From a virus: a stretch of 33,395 nucleotides of DNA. A program made the translations under genes and the position numbers. Below the pieces are notes generated by a model. It saw only the letters and a list, made by a program, of their open reading frames with translations. It made no database searches and was not told where the DNA came from. The stretch is taken from the IMG/VR virus record IMGVR_UViG_3300009129_000057, positions 1-33,395 of that record; one strand, 5' to 3'. Below are positions 7,357 to 15,837 of this stretch, piece after piece (within the stretch, counting starts at the first letter, position 1; every line of letters begins with the position of its first letter).

Positions 7357-8203
7357 CGTCAGCCTCCATAATTTCTGATTTTAATTGGGAGACTAATAGA
7401 AACCTAGAAACAGTTTCATCATCGACTGCGCTGGTGTCTAGGGTTGATACTGCAAATTGAACCTTATCCATTTTTTCGTTAAGAATCTTATTATCGCATG
7501 TATTCGCGTACAGGTCAAGCTCTGTGTGCAAGCTGGCCTTCAATTCATTTAAGTAACCCCTGAACTCTCTTGTCTCGCCATGTTGAGTACTAAACACATA
7601 TTCTTTAATCAATGTCTGTTGCTCATTATTTAACTGCTGCCCATATCTCTTATTAAATTTCTCTGTCATTAATCTAACAGTCAGGGTACTTACGTCCTCA
7701 TTAAGAAAAACCTCTAAAGGTTCATCCCTTTTTTCTGTCAATAGAAAATTACAAACCTTATTTTCATAATCTGCAACACGAGATAAATTTGGTTCGCCCG
7801 AAGAACGCCAATCATTAAGCAGCGTCTGAATTGTTGCATATTCCCTATACTCATCAATTCTTTGATTATAGAAAGTTGGATCAGACAACGTATAATTGAT
7901 ATCCTTTATTAGGGCTGCTTTTTCTTTTCGTAGTTGGTCTGAGTCAAAATCTAAAGCAGCCTTCTTGGCTTCTTGTAGAATCCGAATCGCTAATGACTCC
8001 TTATCAACCGCGGTTTTTACTAGCGCATTAAAAAGACGAAACTCTCTATATAGTTGTGTCCCGGGCTGGAAGTGCTTTCTTACAATTCCTAAAACTTGCT
8101 GGTACTTTTCTGTTTCATCAGTAATTAGCGACTCAGCCATTATACGTAGGAGTTGCTCATAAATAATACCAACATTTCTTTTCTTGTTGTGAGACTTACT
8201 CAT
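7349..8203 (-). CDS. Hypothetical helical protein between portal and protease (284 aa)
   Basis: A 284-residue, charged, mostly helical protein with no membrane segments. The start is basic (SKSHNKKRNVGIIYEQLLRI), followed by a recognisable block KHFQPGTQLYREFRLFNALV (about 44-63) and ILQEAKKAALDFDS. My impression is that similar proteins follow the portal gene in other T4-related marine phages, but I cannot confirm this. In T4 this slot holds gp67 and gp68, core proteins, so a role in portal-initiated core assembly is plausible. The start codon abuts the portal stop with no gap and the end overlaps the protease start by 8 bases, so the three genes are probably translated in coupled fashion. 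Confidence 0.8.
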   Translation of the reverse strand: MSKSHNKKRNVGIIYEQLLRIMAESLITDETEKYQQVLGIVRKHFQPGTQLYREFRLFNALVKTAVDKESLAIRILQEAKKAALDFDSDQLRKEKAALIKDINYTLSDPTFYNQRIDEYREYATIQTLLNDWRSSGEPNLSRVADYENKVCNFLLTEKRDEPLEVFLNEDVSTLTVRLMTEKFNKRYGQQLNNEQQTLIKEYVFSTQHGETREFRGYLNELKASLHTELDLYANTCDNKILNEKMDKVQFAVSTLDTSAVDDETVSRFLLVSQLKSEIMEADDE

Positions 8204-10276
8204 TTATTCATCATCCTCTTGATTATCCAGCGTTATTTCTAAATCAATGCCTTCGCCCAAGTCATCTTCGTTTTCCGTAATCATACGTTTACTAGTACTA
8301 CCTATGGCGCTGGACAGATTACTTAAAGTAGATTCAATCTCTCTAGTCATTCTAGAATGTTGTTGCATTTTATTATCTAGAAAGTCTCCCATCCCAGGAA
8401 TTACCTGGCGGGATGTTCCGATATTTTCTTTAAACGGATCTTTAAAGAAATCATTATCAAATGGCTTATTTGACGTATCTTGTGATCTAGTTGCCTTACC
8501 GGTCGAAGTCATACTAAGAAAATCAGGCATATGAGTTGAATCAGGGCCGAATCGGACCTTCCTGGTTTTTTTTAATGGTTCATTAAATGCATTTCTAATT
8601 TGAGACTGGGCTTTTGTTGGGGATTCTTCATCATCTATAGATAAAATATGCACATGATCATCATCATCTTCAAGGGGCTCTTTATCTTCATCATCTTCCG
8701 GATTTTCTTTACCATCAGTAGGCAAAGCTGTCAATAGCTCACCCGTTGTATAGTCGGCAGCGAATAGATCTTCACCCCCGGCTTCTTCTTCGCCACCGGC
8801 TTCTTCTTCGCCACCGCCAAAGAGATCACCTCCGCCTCCGCCCATATCGCCACCGCCGCCGTCTTCGGCTCCTGGTGCTTGAGTTGCTTCAATCTCAAGA
8901 TCTATAACCTTATCATCCTTCTTACCTTCTTCAATTAACTTAATCTCTTGTTCAGTAAGGCCCATGACATTCTTTCGGATCCACCGGCGATCAACCAGCC
9001 CTTCAGGGGCCGTACCAGCAATCTCAAATCTTGCCCTAATCAACTCAAGCTTTTGTTGCTGTGCAACCGAGGATGGGTTTGAAAGCTGCAAATCAAAATC
9101 CAGTAAATCATCTCCTTCATAACCATGAGAAAATAAATGAATCATTGCCAACTTATTAAGCTCTGAAAGAACTGTCTTCTGGATTCGTTGGATGGTCCTG
9201 GAAAATCTGATGTCTTCTTGGGCTAAAGTTGCCTTGGATCCAATCTCTTCGTCATATCCCAGGTATGCTCGAGGTATCTTAAGGGCTGCGAACAGTTTCT
9301 TTTGGATATATTCAACATCCTCAATTGCCGTTGTATTTGTACCACCAGCCAAGGTATCAATCTTCGTTCCTGACTCTCCACCTCGAACAGGTAGGAAATA
9401 ATCTTCATCAACTGATAATGGGTTATACCTTAAATCAACTCGGCCCGTGTCTTTGTCCACGATAGCAGATCGTTTAAGGCTGGTCTGTGCCTGCTCTAGG
9501 TACTCAGCCACATTCTCCGGGGGAACATTACCAACATCAATATAAAATACACGGCGCTCAGGTGCGCGTATGACGCGATACACTAACATCGCATCTTCAA
9601 TTAAAATAAGTTGACGCCAGATTCTACGAGCCGGCTCCAAGACGGATGAACCATATGGTAAGAATGCATCATTTCCTAATAAACGAAAATGAGCAACTTG
9701 CCAGTTTTCCAAAATTTGATTTCCTTGGGTTATCCACCTAAATCGTACGGCCGCAGGATCTTCTGGATCAAAACCTTCTTCTCTCTCTATCTCTGAAATA
9801 GGAACTGGGAATGCATTTATAATTCCATATTCTGGGGAAACGTCGGTCGTCAAAAAGAAATCACCATACTTACACAGATTTCGAACCCACATGGTTAAAT
9901 TAAACTCTGTGTTTAGGGTATCATAAAATAATACCTCTAATAGCTCTTTAATTTTTCTATTATCAGAATGAATATGAAGATTTATGCCCTTTTCATCAAC
10001 AGATGTAGTTTCTTCAGAATAAATGTCTAGTGCAGCTGAAATTTCTGGTGTCGCCTCCATTTCACTAAAGTCGCTATACCTGGACATCCTATCAAAGGAT
10101 CCATACGTGCTTAGAGTATTATTGTAGAGATCATTATGAGCCCTTCCAAACATCTGCATAGAAGAGACGGCCGCCGGCTCGGAATAGCCTTTAACCCGGC
10201 GCTTAATCTGTGGTCCGGTTCTAAAGAGCTGAGTTAGTCTTTGAAACAGATTCGGATTCTTTTTTCTCTTTGGCAT
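8204..10276 (-). CDS. 20: Portal protein, T4 gp20 family
   Basis: Forms the dodecameric portal ring at one vertex, which starts prohead assembly and is the channel for DNA packaging and ejection. At 690 residues it is longer than T4 gp20 (524). The core is recognised from SRYSDFSEMEATPEISAALD (about 65-84), the stem and crown region with LEPARRIWRQLILIEDAML and YRVIRAPERRVFYIDVGNVP, and KLFAALKIPRAYLGYDEE followed by ATLAQEDIRFSRTIQRIQ (about 330-370). The extra length is a C-terminal extension from about residue 480. This is Gly/Asp/Glu-rich with two GGEEEA units, then charged and probably disordered, ending LEITLDNQEDDE. The ATG has GAGGA upstream. It lies directly downstream of the terminase gene. 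Confidence 0.93.
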   Translation of the reverse strand: MPKRKKNPNLFQRLTQLFRTGPQIKRRVKGYSEPAAVSSMQMFGRAHNDLYNNTLSTYGSFDRMSRYSDFSEMEATPEISAALDIYSEETTSVDEKGINLHIHSDNRKIKELLEVLFYDTLNTEFNLTMWVRNLCKYGDFFLTTDVSPEYGIINAFPVPISEIEREEGFDPEDPAAVRFRWITQGNQILENWQVAHFRLLGNDAFLPYGSSVLEPARRIWRQLILIEDAMLVYRVIRAPERRVFYIDVGNVPPENVAEYLEQAQTSLKRSAIVDKDTGRVDLRYNPLSVDEDYFLPVRGGESGTKIDTLAGGTNTTAIEDVEYIQKKLFAALKIPRAYLGYDEEIGSKATLAQEDIRFSRTIQRIQKTVLSELNKLAMIHLFSHGYEGDDLLDFDLQLSNPSSVAQQQKLELIRARFEIAGTAPEGLVDRRWIRKNVMGLTEQEIKLIEEGKKDDKVIDLEIEATQAPGAEDGGGGDMGGGGGDLFGGGEEEAGGEEEAGGEDLFAADYTTGELLTALPTDGKENPEDDEDKEPLEDDDDHVHILSIDDEESPTKAQSQIRNAFNEPLKKTRKVRFGPDSTHMPDFLSMTSTGKATRSQDTSNKPFDNDFFKDPFKENIGTSRQVIPGMGDFLDNKMQQHSRMTREIESTLSNLSSAIGSTSKRMITENEDDLGEGIDLEITLDNQEDDE
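8780..8815 (-). repeat. Tandem 2 x 18-bp repeat in the portal gene
   Basis: Two perfect 18-base copies (8780-8797 and 8798-8815) encode a Gly-Gly-Glu-Glu-Glu-Ala doublet in the portal C-terminal extension. A related 15-base doublet encoding GGEEE occurs in the scaffold gene at 2449-2478. Confidence 0.85.
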
Positions 10277-10331
10277 TTTATCCTCGTTTCACCATCTAAT
10301 ATTAACGTACAAAAGTAAAAAATAAATCTAC
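10277..10331 (-). other. Short gap between terminase and portal genes
   Basis: This 55-base AT-rich gap holds the portal ribosome binding site (GAGGATAAA before the ATG). No hairpin or recognisable promoter is seen, apart from an ACGTTAATATTAG stretch loosely like the putative promoter motif. Confidence 0.4.
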
Positions 10332-11936
10332 TTAATCCAGCAACCAACTAAAATCCCCATACGGATTCTCGTCAGAATCATTTGACCCAGGATCTTCTTG
10401 GTTCAAAACCCTCGGCTTATATGGGTTCTCTGCAAACTGCCCTTGTTTCGGGAGCGTTGAATCTTTATAGGTGTTTCTATTTACAGCAAATGCATTTAGC
10501 ATTGCCTGATTGACATCGACGCTTTGTTTATTATAGTTTGGTGAGGTATCATATAACCAGACGCCGATAGCCAAAGCCATAACCAAGTCATCGTTCTGTC
10601 CTCTTTGTGCTTGAGCTTTATTACCTTTCCAGATAAACGTTTTTAGCTCATTATATAGCCGGTCAGAATATAACTTAATATGACCGTTTCGCAAGACCTC
10701 TTCAAGCTTTGTCAAAATTTGGGCCCGGGAGGTACCTGATGTCGTGAACCCGGCTTTGTGAACTAGGCTTCCACCGGAATACATTGCAGCATACTTATCT
10801 TTTTCTTTTTTATAATAAAGGTTAGGGTACTTAAGCTCTATTAACTTCATTACAACAGCATACCCGTATGTATTATTCTCAGGACATAATAGTGCATTCT
10901 GATATCTCATACCAGCTTCATTAAGTAATATTGCAAATTGATCTGGTGGAATCTTTCCCTTATACTCTGCGACTACCTCTGATTCATTTGTATCAATAAC
11001 GTGAAATGCAGAATAATCACTAGCGTCACCCCGGGCAACATCAGCAGATATAATATATTTGTGATCCGTCAATGGGTACTTCCATACCCAGACACCCATC
11101 TCGGGGCCCCATCGTTCCAATGGATTTTGGACTTGCGTTCTTATTTTCTCGATGTGATCTGCAGAAAGAAATGTTTCACCTGATGCAGCAAAGTCACACA
11201 GCAATTCCTGCGCAATCTGTTGTTGGGTTAGGTTTTTGCATTCATTACTAAACCATTCGTCATCGCGTTCAGGGTGTACATCCCATGGTAGCTTAATTGG
11301 ATTAAACTCACTTTCGCCAGCATCAGCCTTCATATATAGATCATAGTACTGACCACCCACACCATTGGGGGTTGATAAAACAATTGCCCGTCCACCAGTT
11401 GATAGAGTAGGATATAGTCCCATCCATAACTCATCAAAGTTTCTAACAAACGCAGCCTCATCCACAATCAGTAGTGTTAATGCCTCTGATCTACCGGCAT
11501 CGTCGGAAGTTGGAATTGCCTTTATTGTCGACCCATTTGTAAATTCTACAGACTGCTTATTATTAGTACTCAACTCTGGTAATATTAGCCATGGAGGAAT
11601 ATGTTTAAGCGCAACCTTAACCTTTTTTATGAAGTTCATCGCAACACTTAGCTTTGTTGCAATAACAAGAATATTCTTATCCTTATAAAAAATAGCAAGC
11701 CAAACAGCATATGCGGCAGACAGGGTTGATATCCCTAATTGCCGCGACTTCAAGATAACGTTATAGCGATGATTAACGAAATCATCAATACAATCATCTT
11801 GAAATGAAAATGTGGCAAATGGAATTAGCCCACGTGTCGGATGCTGGATCTTAACATATTTGTTGAAAAAATACTTTGGATCCTTACCACACTTGACTAT
11901 TTCTCTTACTTGCCGCTGTTTGTTAACTGTGGCCAT
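10332..11936 (-). CDS. 17: Terminase large subunit, T4 gp17 family
   Basis: Packaging motor ATPase and nuclease that fills the prohead through the portal. The 534-residue protein has an N-terminal ATPase. Its Walker A-like motif is SRQLGIST (64-71), where the usual lysine is replaced by isoleucine. Walker B is LLIVDE (155-160) and the coupling motif is STPN (188-191). The C-terminal RNase H-like nuclease carries acidic residues in ISADVARGD (D299), CPENN (E353) and QNDDLVMALA (D449/D450). I chose the ATG at 11936. A TTG 45 bases further upstream is also in frame, but it would overlap the preceding gene by 41 bases and has no ribosome binding site. The signal before the ATG is also weak, so translation may be coupled to the 124-aa gene, which ends 4 bases earlier. 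No gp16-like small subunit is evident, although the 124-aa gene is a candidate by position. Confidence 0.93.
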   Translation of the reverse strand: MATVNKQRQVREIVKCGKDPKYFFNKYVKIQHPTRGLIPFATFSFQDDCIDDFVNHRYNVILKSRQLGISTLSAAYAVWLAIFYKDKNILVIATKLSVAMNFIKKVKVALKHIPPWLILPELSTNNKQSVEFTNGSTIKAIPTSDDAGRSEALTLLIVDEAAFVRNFDELWMGLYPTLSTGGRAIVLSTPNGVGGQYYDLYMKADAGESEFNPIKLPWDVHPERDDEWFSNECKNLTQQQIAQELLCDFAASGETFLSADHIEKIRTQVQNPLERWGPEMGVWVWKYPLTDHKYIISADVARGDASDYSAFHVIDTNESEVVAEYKGKIPPDQFAILLNEAGMRYQNALLCPENNTYGYAVVMKLIELKYPNLYYKKEKDKYAAMYSGGSLVHKAGFTTSGTSRAQILTKLEEVLRNGHIKLYSDRLYNELKTFIWKGNKAQAQRGQNDDLVMALAIGVWLYDTSPNYNKQSVDVNQAMLNAFAVNRNTYKDSTLPKQGQFAENPYKPRVLNQEDPGSNDSDENPYGDFSWLLD

Positions 11937-11940
11937 GTTA

Positions 11941-12315
11941 TCATTGTACTCTAAGGCTACAGTTTCTACGATAGATTGCAATTCTACGCGGGTTGTGTAC
12001 GGACATTGAAATTAATTCAATATTATCCATGTTTATTTCCTCTTCTAGTTTTAACGCATTACCAGAAACTTCCTTATAACGCTTTTTCGTAGCATCAACT
12101 TTCGAAGAAATAATTTGAATTGACTCATCTACTAACCGATCAACCTGCTGACGCAAGGCTTGTTCGGAAGCAAAATGAACAACAGTTTGAAACTTAATTA
12201 GAAGCTTATCATCCTCAAGGGCACATGTTAGTGATCTAGTTCCATCACCGCTACTTTTCCCCCAAGTATAATTTACAACATCACCGAGCTGGTTTAATTC
12301 ATCTTTTGAAATCAT
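11941..12315 (-). CDS. Hypothetical protein upstream of terminase (124 aa)
   Basis: Function not recognised. The 124-residue protein is hydrophilic. A beta-like N-terminal half (RSLTCALEDDKLLIKFQTVV) is followed by a long helix (about 50-95, ASEQALRQQVDRLVDESIQI then a Lys-rich stretch) that could form a coiled coil. The tail is basic (NPRRIAIYRRNCSLRVQ). AGGAG lies 7 bases before the ATG, so it is well translated. In T4 the small terminase subunit (gp16), a mostly helical ring protein, is encoded just before gp17. This gene occupies that position and has a similar size, so it is a candidate small terminase, but no sequence match supports it. Confidence 0.7.
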   Translation of the reverse strand: MISKDELNQLGDVVNYTWGKSSGDGTRSLTCALEDDKLLIKFQTVVHFASEQALRQQVDRLVDESIQIISSKVDATKKRYKEVSGNALKLEEEINMDNIELISMSVHNPRRIAIYRRNCSLRVQ

Positions 12316-12362
12316 GATTTATCTCCTGGATATCCTCCCTATCTAAATATCTAGACAACGAA

Positions 12363-12668
12363 CTATTTGACCTGATAGATGAAAGAAGGGGTGTCATTTC
12401 TTTTATTTATTTCACTTGTTATGGTTTTAGGGCCGGGCCTCCAGCCATTATTCCACTTTGCCTTATTCGGCGTGGCCCAAATTAGCTCGCAATCTAAACA
12501 ACACTCATTCCTACGGAAAGATAAGACATCATCATGATCTCTCATAAGTTGCTGGCAAACGGGACAGTCTAATGGTACCACATCCGGAAGGTCGGTCGGA
12601 ACTATAATAGAATATTGACTAGTCTTTTTGAGCCTCCTATTATTGGGTAGCTCTTTCCAGTTATCCAC
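12363..12668 (-). CDS. Small zinc-ribbon protein (101 aa)
   Basis: A 101-residue protein with a probable zinc-binding ribbon: CPVC (Cys35, Cys38) and, 17 residues later, CCLDC (Cys56, Cys57, Cys60). A basic region on each side could bind nucleic acid. The start is GTG at 12668, overlapping the end of the SbcCD-like gene by 8 bases, with a strong GGAGG 7 bases upstream lying within that gene. Translational coupling to the recombination gene is likely. The role is unknown; a transcription or recombination accessory factor is possible. No ATG gives a better start. Confidence 0.75.
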   Translation of the reverse strand: MDNWKELPNNRRLKKTSQYSIIVPTDLPDVVPLDCPVCQQLMRDHDDVLSFRRNECCLDCELIWATPNKAKWNNGWRPGPKTITSEINKRNDTPSFIYQVK

Positions 12669-15600
12669 TTAGTGCCTCCGCGCCGGCGCATTGTATCATT
12701 GAATTCTTGCCATGTTGACGAATGTCCAATACAACATCAACGATATCCTTTACACCATCAACATGAGAAATAACCAAAATATTCCTAAACCATCGCTTTA
12801 AAGACTTAAGCAATCTATTACAGGATTCAACATTCATCTCATCCAAAGCGCCGAAGCCCTCATCAATAACTAAGAGATTTGTCTTTGGTAATGAGCTAAT
12901 ATTAATCAATGCTACACGAATCGCAAGAGACGCCATCATCTTCTCCATACCTGAACCACATTCAATAATACGGCGTGAATCTCCATAGTTTATGAAAATA
13001 TCCATTGCATTGCTATTTGACTCAGCCTCAAGCTCCACAGTAAACCCAACAACGTCCTGTAAGATCTTTGATATCTCTTTGTTGATAATCGGGAGCTGGG
13101 ACGTGATAATCTGCAAGGGAATTCCCTTTTTAGAGACTGCATTCATAAACAGCTCATAGATTCTCCATTGAGACATCAAATCCTTGAACTCATCTCTCTC
13201 TTTTTCTAAGCGTCCAATCTCATTGGTAAGTAATCCAATCGACTCAGATATACTCATCCGTCGTGAGTCAAGCTCTGTGATATCAGATGATAATTCATTC
13301 ATCATTTTTTTCATATGACTAATTTCTTCTGCAACCTCGCCATCGCTAACCCTGAGCTTCATATCGTTTAATAGTTTTTCTGCATCGGCAACTATCACAG
13401 TTGTAGTATTAACATCTGTTTCTAATGAATGTAGTTCAACAGCCTTCTCAGAAGCTTCGACCTTTAATCTTGTACCTTGGGTTAAAATAGCATCATATCT
13501 TTCTAATTTGTCTATCAACCCTTCTTTAACCAAGATTTTAAGAGATTTTCTGGCCGCTCGAACACCATCCAGTAATGCCGTGGTTTTATCCTTCTGCTTT
13601 CCTAATAGTTTCTTATTCTTGTGAGCATCCTTGATATATTTGCATGTGGGAAATTGATCACCACATGGAACCTCATCAAGTTTAGCTACGGACTTCTCCT
13701 GAATTTGTAGTAATGTTTTTTCTGTTTTATGACTATGCTCTAAATCTTTAAGGCTAGCCTCTAAATCCAGTTGGGTTGATAATCGTTCTCGGAGCTCGTC
13801 TACAGGAAACTGCTCTTTAACCTGCTCAATTTTTTCAATTTTAAGACCAATATCATGACATTGTTGTTCGGCAACCTCCTGATCAGCTTGAAGCGTTTCC
13901 AATCGCGCATGCGCCTTAGCTAGCTTCGTAGCCTGCATCTCAACATCCTCTGATGTCACCATATCTTTATCTTTATGGGTAGCCAATGATACGGTTAGAT
14001 CTTGAAGCTTATTTCTCTTCTTTGTAAGCTGGTTGTCAATATCATCACGATCAGATGTTTTTCTACCCATAGTCATATTGGCTTGGATAATCATATGATC
14101 CCATTCATGATCTGGGGCATTTTTAATTAGAGCTTTGATATGGGCGGAGTCGTTTGCAGCTGCGGTCAACATTTCTTCAAACATGTTCAAATTTAAGAAA
14201 TTCGTTAATACAGACTTTCTCTGGGTTGCCTTATGTTTGATAAAGTTATTCATTTCACCCTGACTAGCCATGGACGTTAATAAGAAATCATCAGCAGTAC
14301 CAACCAATTTCCGAATAATCTTCTCAGTTTCAGTACGCTGAGCGCCGCTAAGATCCTGTATTACATTCCCATTTTCATCAATCTTGAATAGATTAAGGTG
14401 CGTGACAGCATGAAGCTTTCCAGCCCTTGTTTCATGTTTTGTTGATTGCCTTTCAATTCTATATAATTGTCCGTTAATTGACATATCAACAGAACCCTGG
14501 CAATATCCTTTTCGTGAATTAATAATGTGGAGGTTCTTAATCGACCCCCTATCCGTAGTATTAAATAAGGTATACATCAATGAGCCAGGAATTGATGACT
14601 TTCCAGATCGATTCGGGCCAAAGAGACCGATGATGCCACTAAGGTCATCAAACTTAATATAGTTTCCCTTTCCATATGAAAACGTATTATCAAATCGAAA
14701 ATTCTTTATTGACCATTTAACATTTCTGGCGGAATCACCATTTGAGATCTGGGGAACGTACTTATTTATCAAATCATCTAACAATCCCCATTCATCATCA
14801 TCTAAATCAATCTCAGAATAATACTCTCTCATTAACTTAGAGTGAGTATTTGCTTCCCTTAAATCATCTTTGAATAGCTCGCCGTCACCAAGTTTGATTA
14901 CCGAAGTACTACCTACATCAACATCATTCTTATAAACAATCTCTGTAGCATCCTTAAATTCCTTAAGAGCAGAATGAAGTTGTTTTATCTCATGCTGAGA
15001 AAGTTGTTCATTGGTTCGAACCCTAAAGCGAGACCCGTCAGGATATGCCTCCGCTTCATCCAATGTTGTTTGTACGTCTTCCGTCCAGTCAATCGTTACA
15101 AAGGGTTTTGAGTGGGGCACCTCATAAAATGTCGATCTAAAATTATCACGATCATCGATCTCCCAAAATAAAAACCCCTTGCCGGGATCCTCACCATAGT
15201 TTTGCTGGATTGTCGACCCTGGGTACGCTATACGTTTCTCATGGTCTAAATATTGGACCTTATGAATATCACCCAAGAATGTGAAGTCATAATCTTTAAA
15301 GAATTCAACATTAACCTCACCTTCGACCTTCCAATTAATATCTGTTTGAGAACCCTCTACACCACCATGAAAAGTAGCAATGTTAATCTCTCCAGGGATA
15401 GGCTCAACATCATCCCACGTATCCATATCGAAACATGAAAACACACACCAATTAAATCCCGGTACACCAATTGGATATGTTCCTGATTTCTTATAAAGGA
15501 ATAAGCGTGGATTATTCAGTGCAGAAATAATGGGACTAATAGCATCCTGCCTATCCTTATTCATCATCAAACCATCATGGTTTCCTAGAATAATGTGGGT

Positions 15601-15825
15601 AGGGGCAATTTCTGCTAATCCGGTAAACCACCAATTTAGAATATCAATTAATTCTGGTGAAATGCCCTGGGTCTTTGAGTGAACAATATCACCCCCGACA
15701 AATATCGCATCCGGATTTAAGCTTTTTGCTTTCTCAAAGAATGCTTGAAAAGATTCTCGATATTCATCATGTCTGGTTAAACCCCTAAAGTGAATATCGG
15801 ATATGTGCACGCACTTAAAACTCAT
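12661..15825 (-). CDS. Fused SbcD-SbcC-like recombination nuclease/ATPase (gp47-gp46 fusion)
   Basis: Processes DNA ends for recombination-dependent replication, as the T4 gp46/gp47 (Rad50/Mre11) complex does, but here in one 1054-residue chain. Residues 1-300 are a metallophosphoesterase with SDIHF (D10, H12), GGD46, GNHD (81-84), FHGG (H153), GDIH (185-188) and YPGST (201-205). Residues from about 370 are an SMC-type ATPase with Walker A GPNRSGKSS near 400. A long coiled coil follows, with a turn at PCGDQFPTCKYIK near 720 as the probable zinc hook. The ABC signature ECGSGMEKMMAS lies near 955 and Walker B LLVIDEGFGALDE near 985. The Walker A, signature and nuclease metal ligands all appear intact. 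The gene lies 12 bases after the primase gene. Confidence 0.93.
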   Translation of the reverse strand: MSFKCVHISDIHFRGLTRHDEYRESFQAFFEKAKSLNPDAIFVGGDIVHSKTQGISPELIDILNWWFTGLAEIAPTHIILGNHDGLMMNKDRQDAISPIISALNNPRLFLYKKSGTYPIGVPGFNWCVFSCFDMDTWDDVEPIPGEINIATFHGGVEGSQTDINWKVEGEVNVEFFKDYDFTFLGDIHKVQYLDHEKRIAYPGSTIQQNYGEDPGKGFLFWEIDDRDNFRSTFYEVPHSKPFVTIDWTEDVQTTLDEAEAYPDGSRFRVRTNEQLSQHEIKQLHSALKEFKDATEIVYKNDVDVGSTSVIKLGDGELFKDDLREANTHSKLMREYYSEIDLDDDEWGLLDDLINKYVPQISNGDSARNVKWSIKNFRFDNTFSYGKGNYIKFDDLSGIIGLFGPNRSGKSSIPGSLMYTLFNTTDRGSIKNLHIINSRKGYCQGSVDMSINGQLYRIERQSTKHETRAGKLHAVTHLNLFKIDENGNVIQDLSGAQRTETEKIIRKLVGTADDFLLTSMASQGEMNNFIKHKATQRKSVLTNFLNLNMFEEMLTAAANDSAHIKALIKNAPDHEWDHMIIQANMTMGRKTSDRDDIDNQLTKKRNKLQDLTVSLATHKDKDMVTSEDVEMQATKLAKAHARLETLQADQEVAEQQCHDIGLKIEKIEQVKEQFPVDELRERLSTQLDLEASLKDLEHSHKTEKTLLQIQEKSVAKLDEVPCGDQFPTCKYIKDAHKNKKLLGKQKDKTTALLDGVRAARKSLKILVKEGLIDKLERYDAILTQGTRLKVEASEKAVELHSLETDVNTTTVIVADAEKLLNDMKLRVSDGEVAEEISHMKKMMNELSSDITELDSRRMSISESIGLLTNEIGRLEKERDEFKDLMSQWRIYELFMNAVSKKGIPLQIITSQLPIINKEISKILQDVVGFTVELEAESNSNAMDIFINYGDSRRIIECGSGMEKMMASLAIRVALINISSLPKTNLLVIDEGFGALDEMNVESCNRLLKSLKRWFRNILVISHVDGVKDIVDVVLDIRQHGKNSMIQCAGAEALSG

Positions 15826-15837
15826 TCAAATCCCATC

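Noticed and set aside
11979-11981. TTG start for terminase, 45 bases upstream of the chosen ATG
   Set aside because: It would overlap the 124-aa gene by 41 bases and has no ribosome binding signal; the ATG at 11936 is compatible with the usual short spacing.
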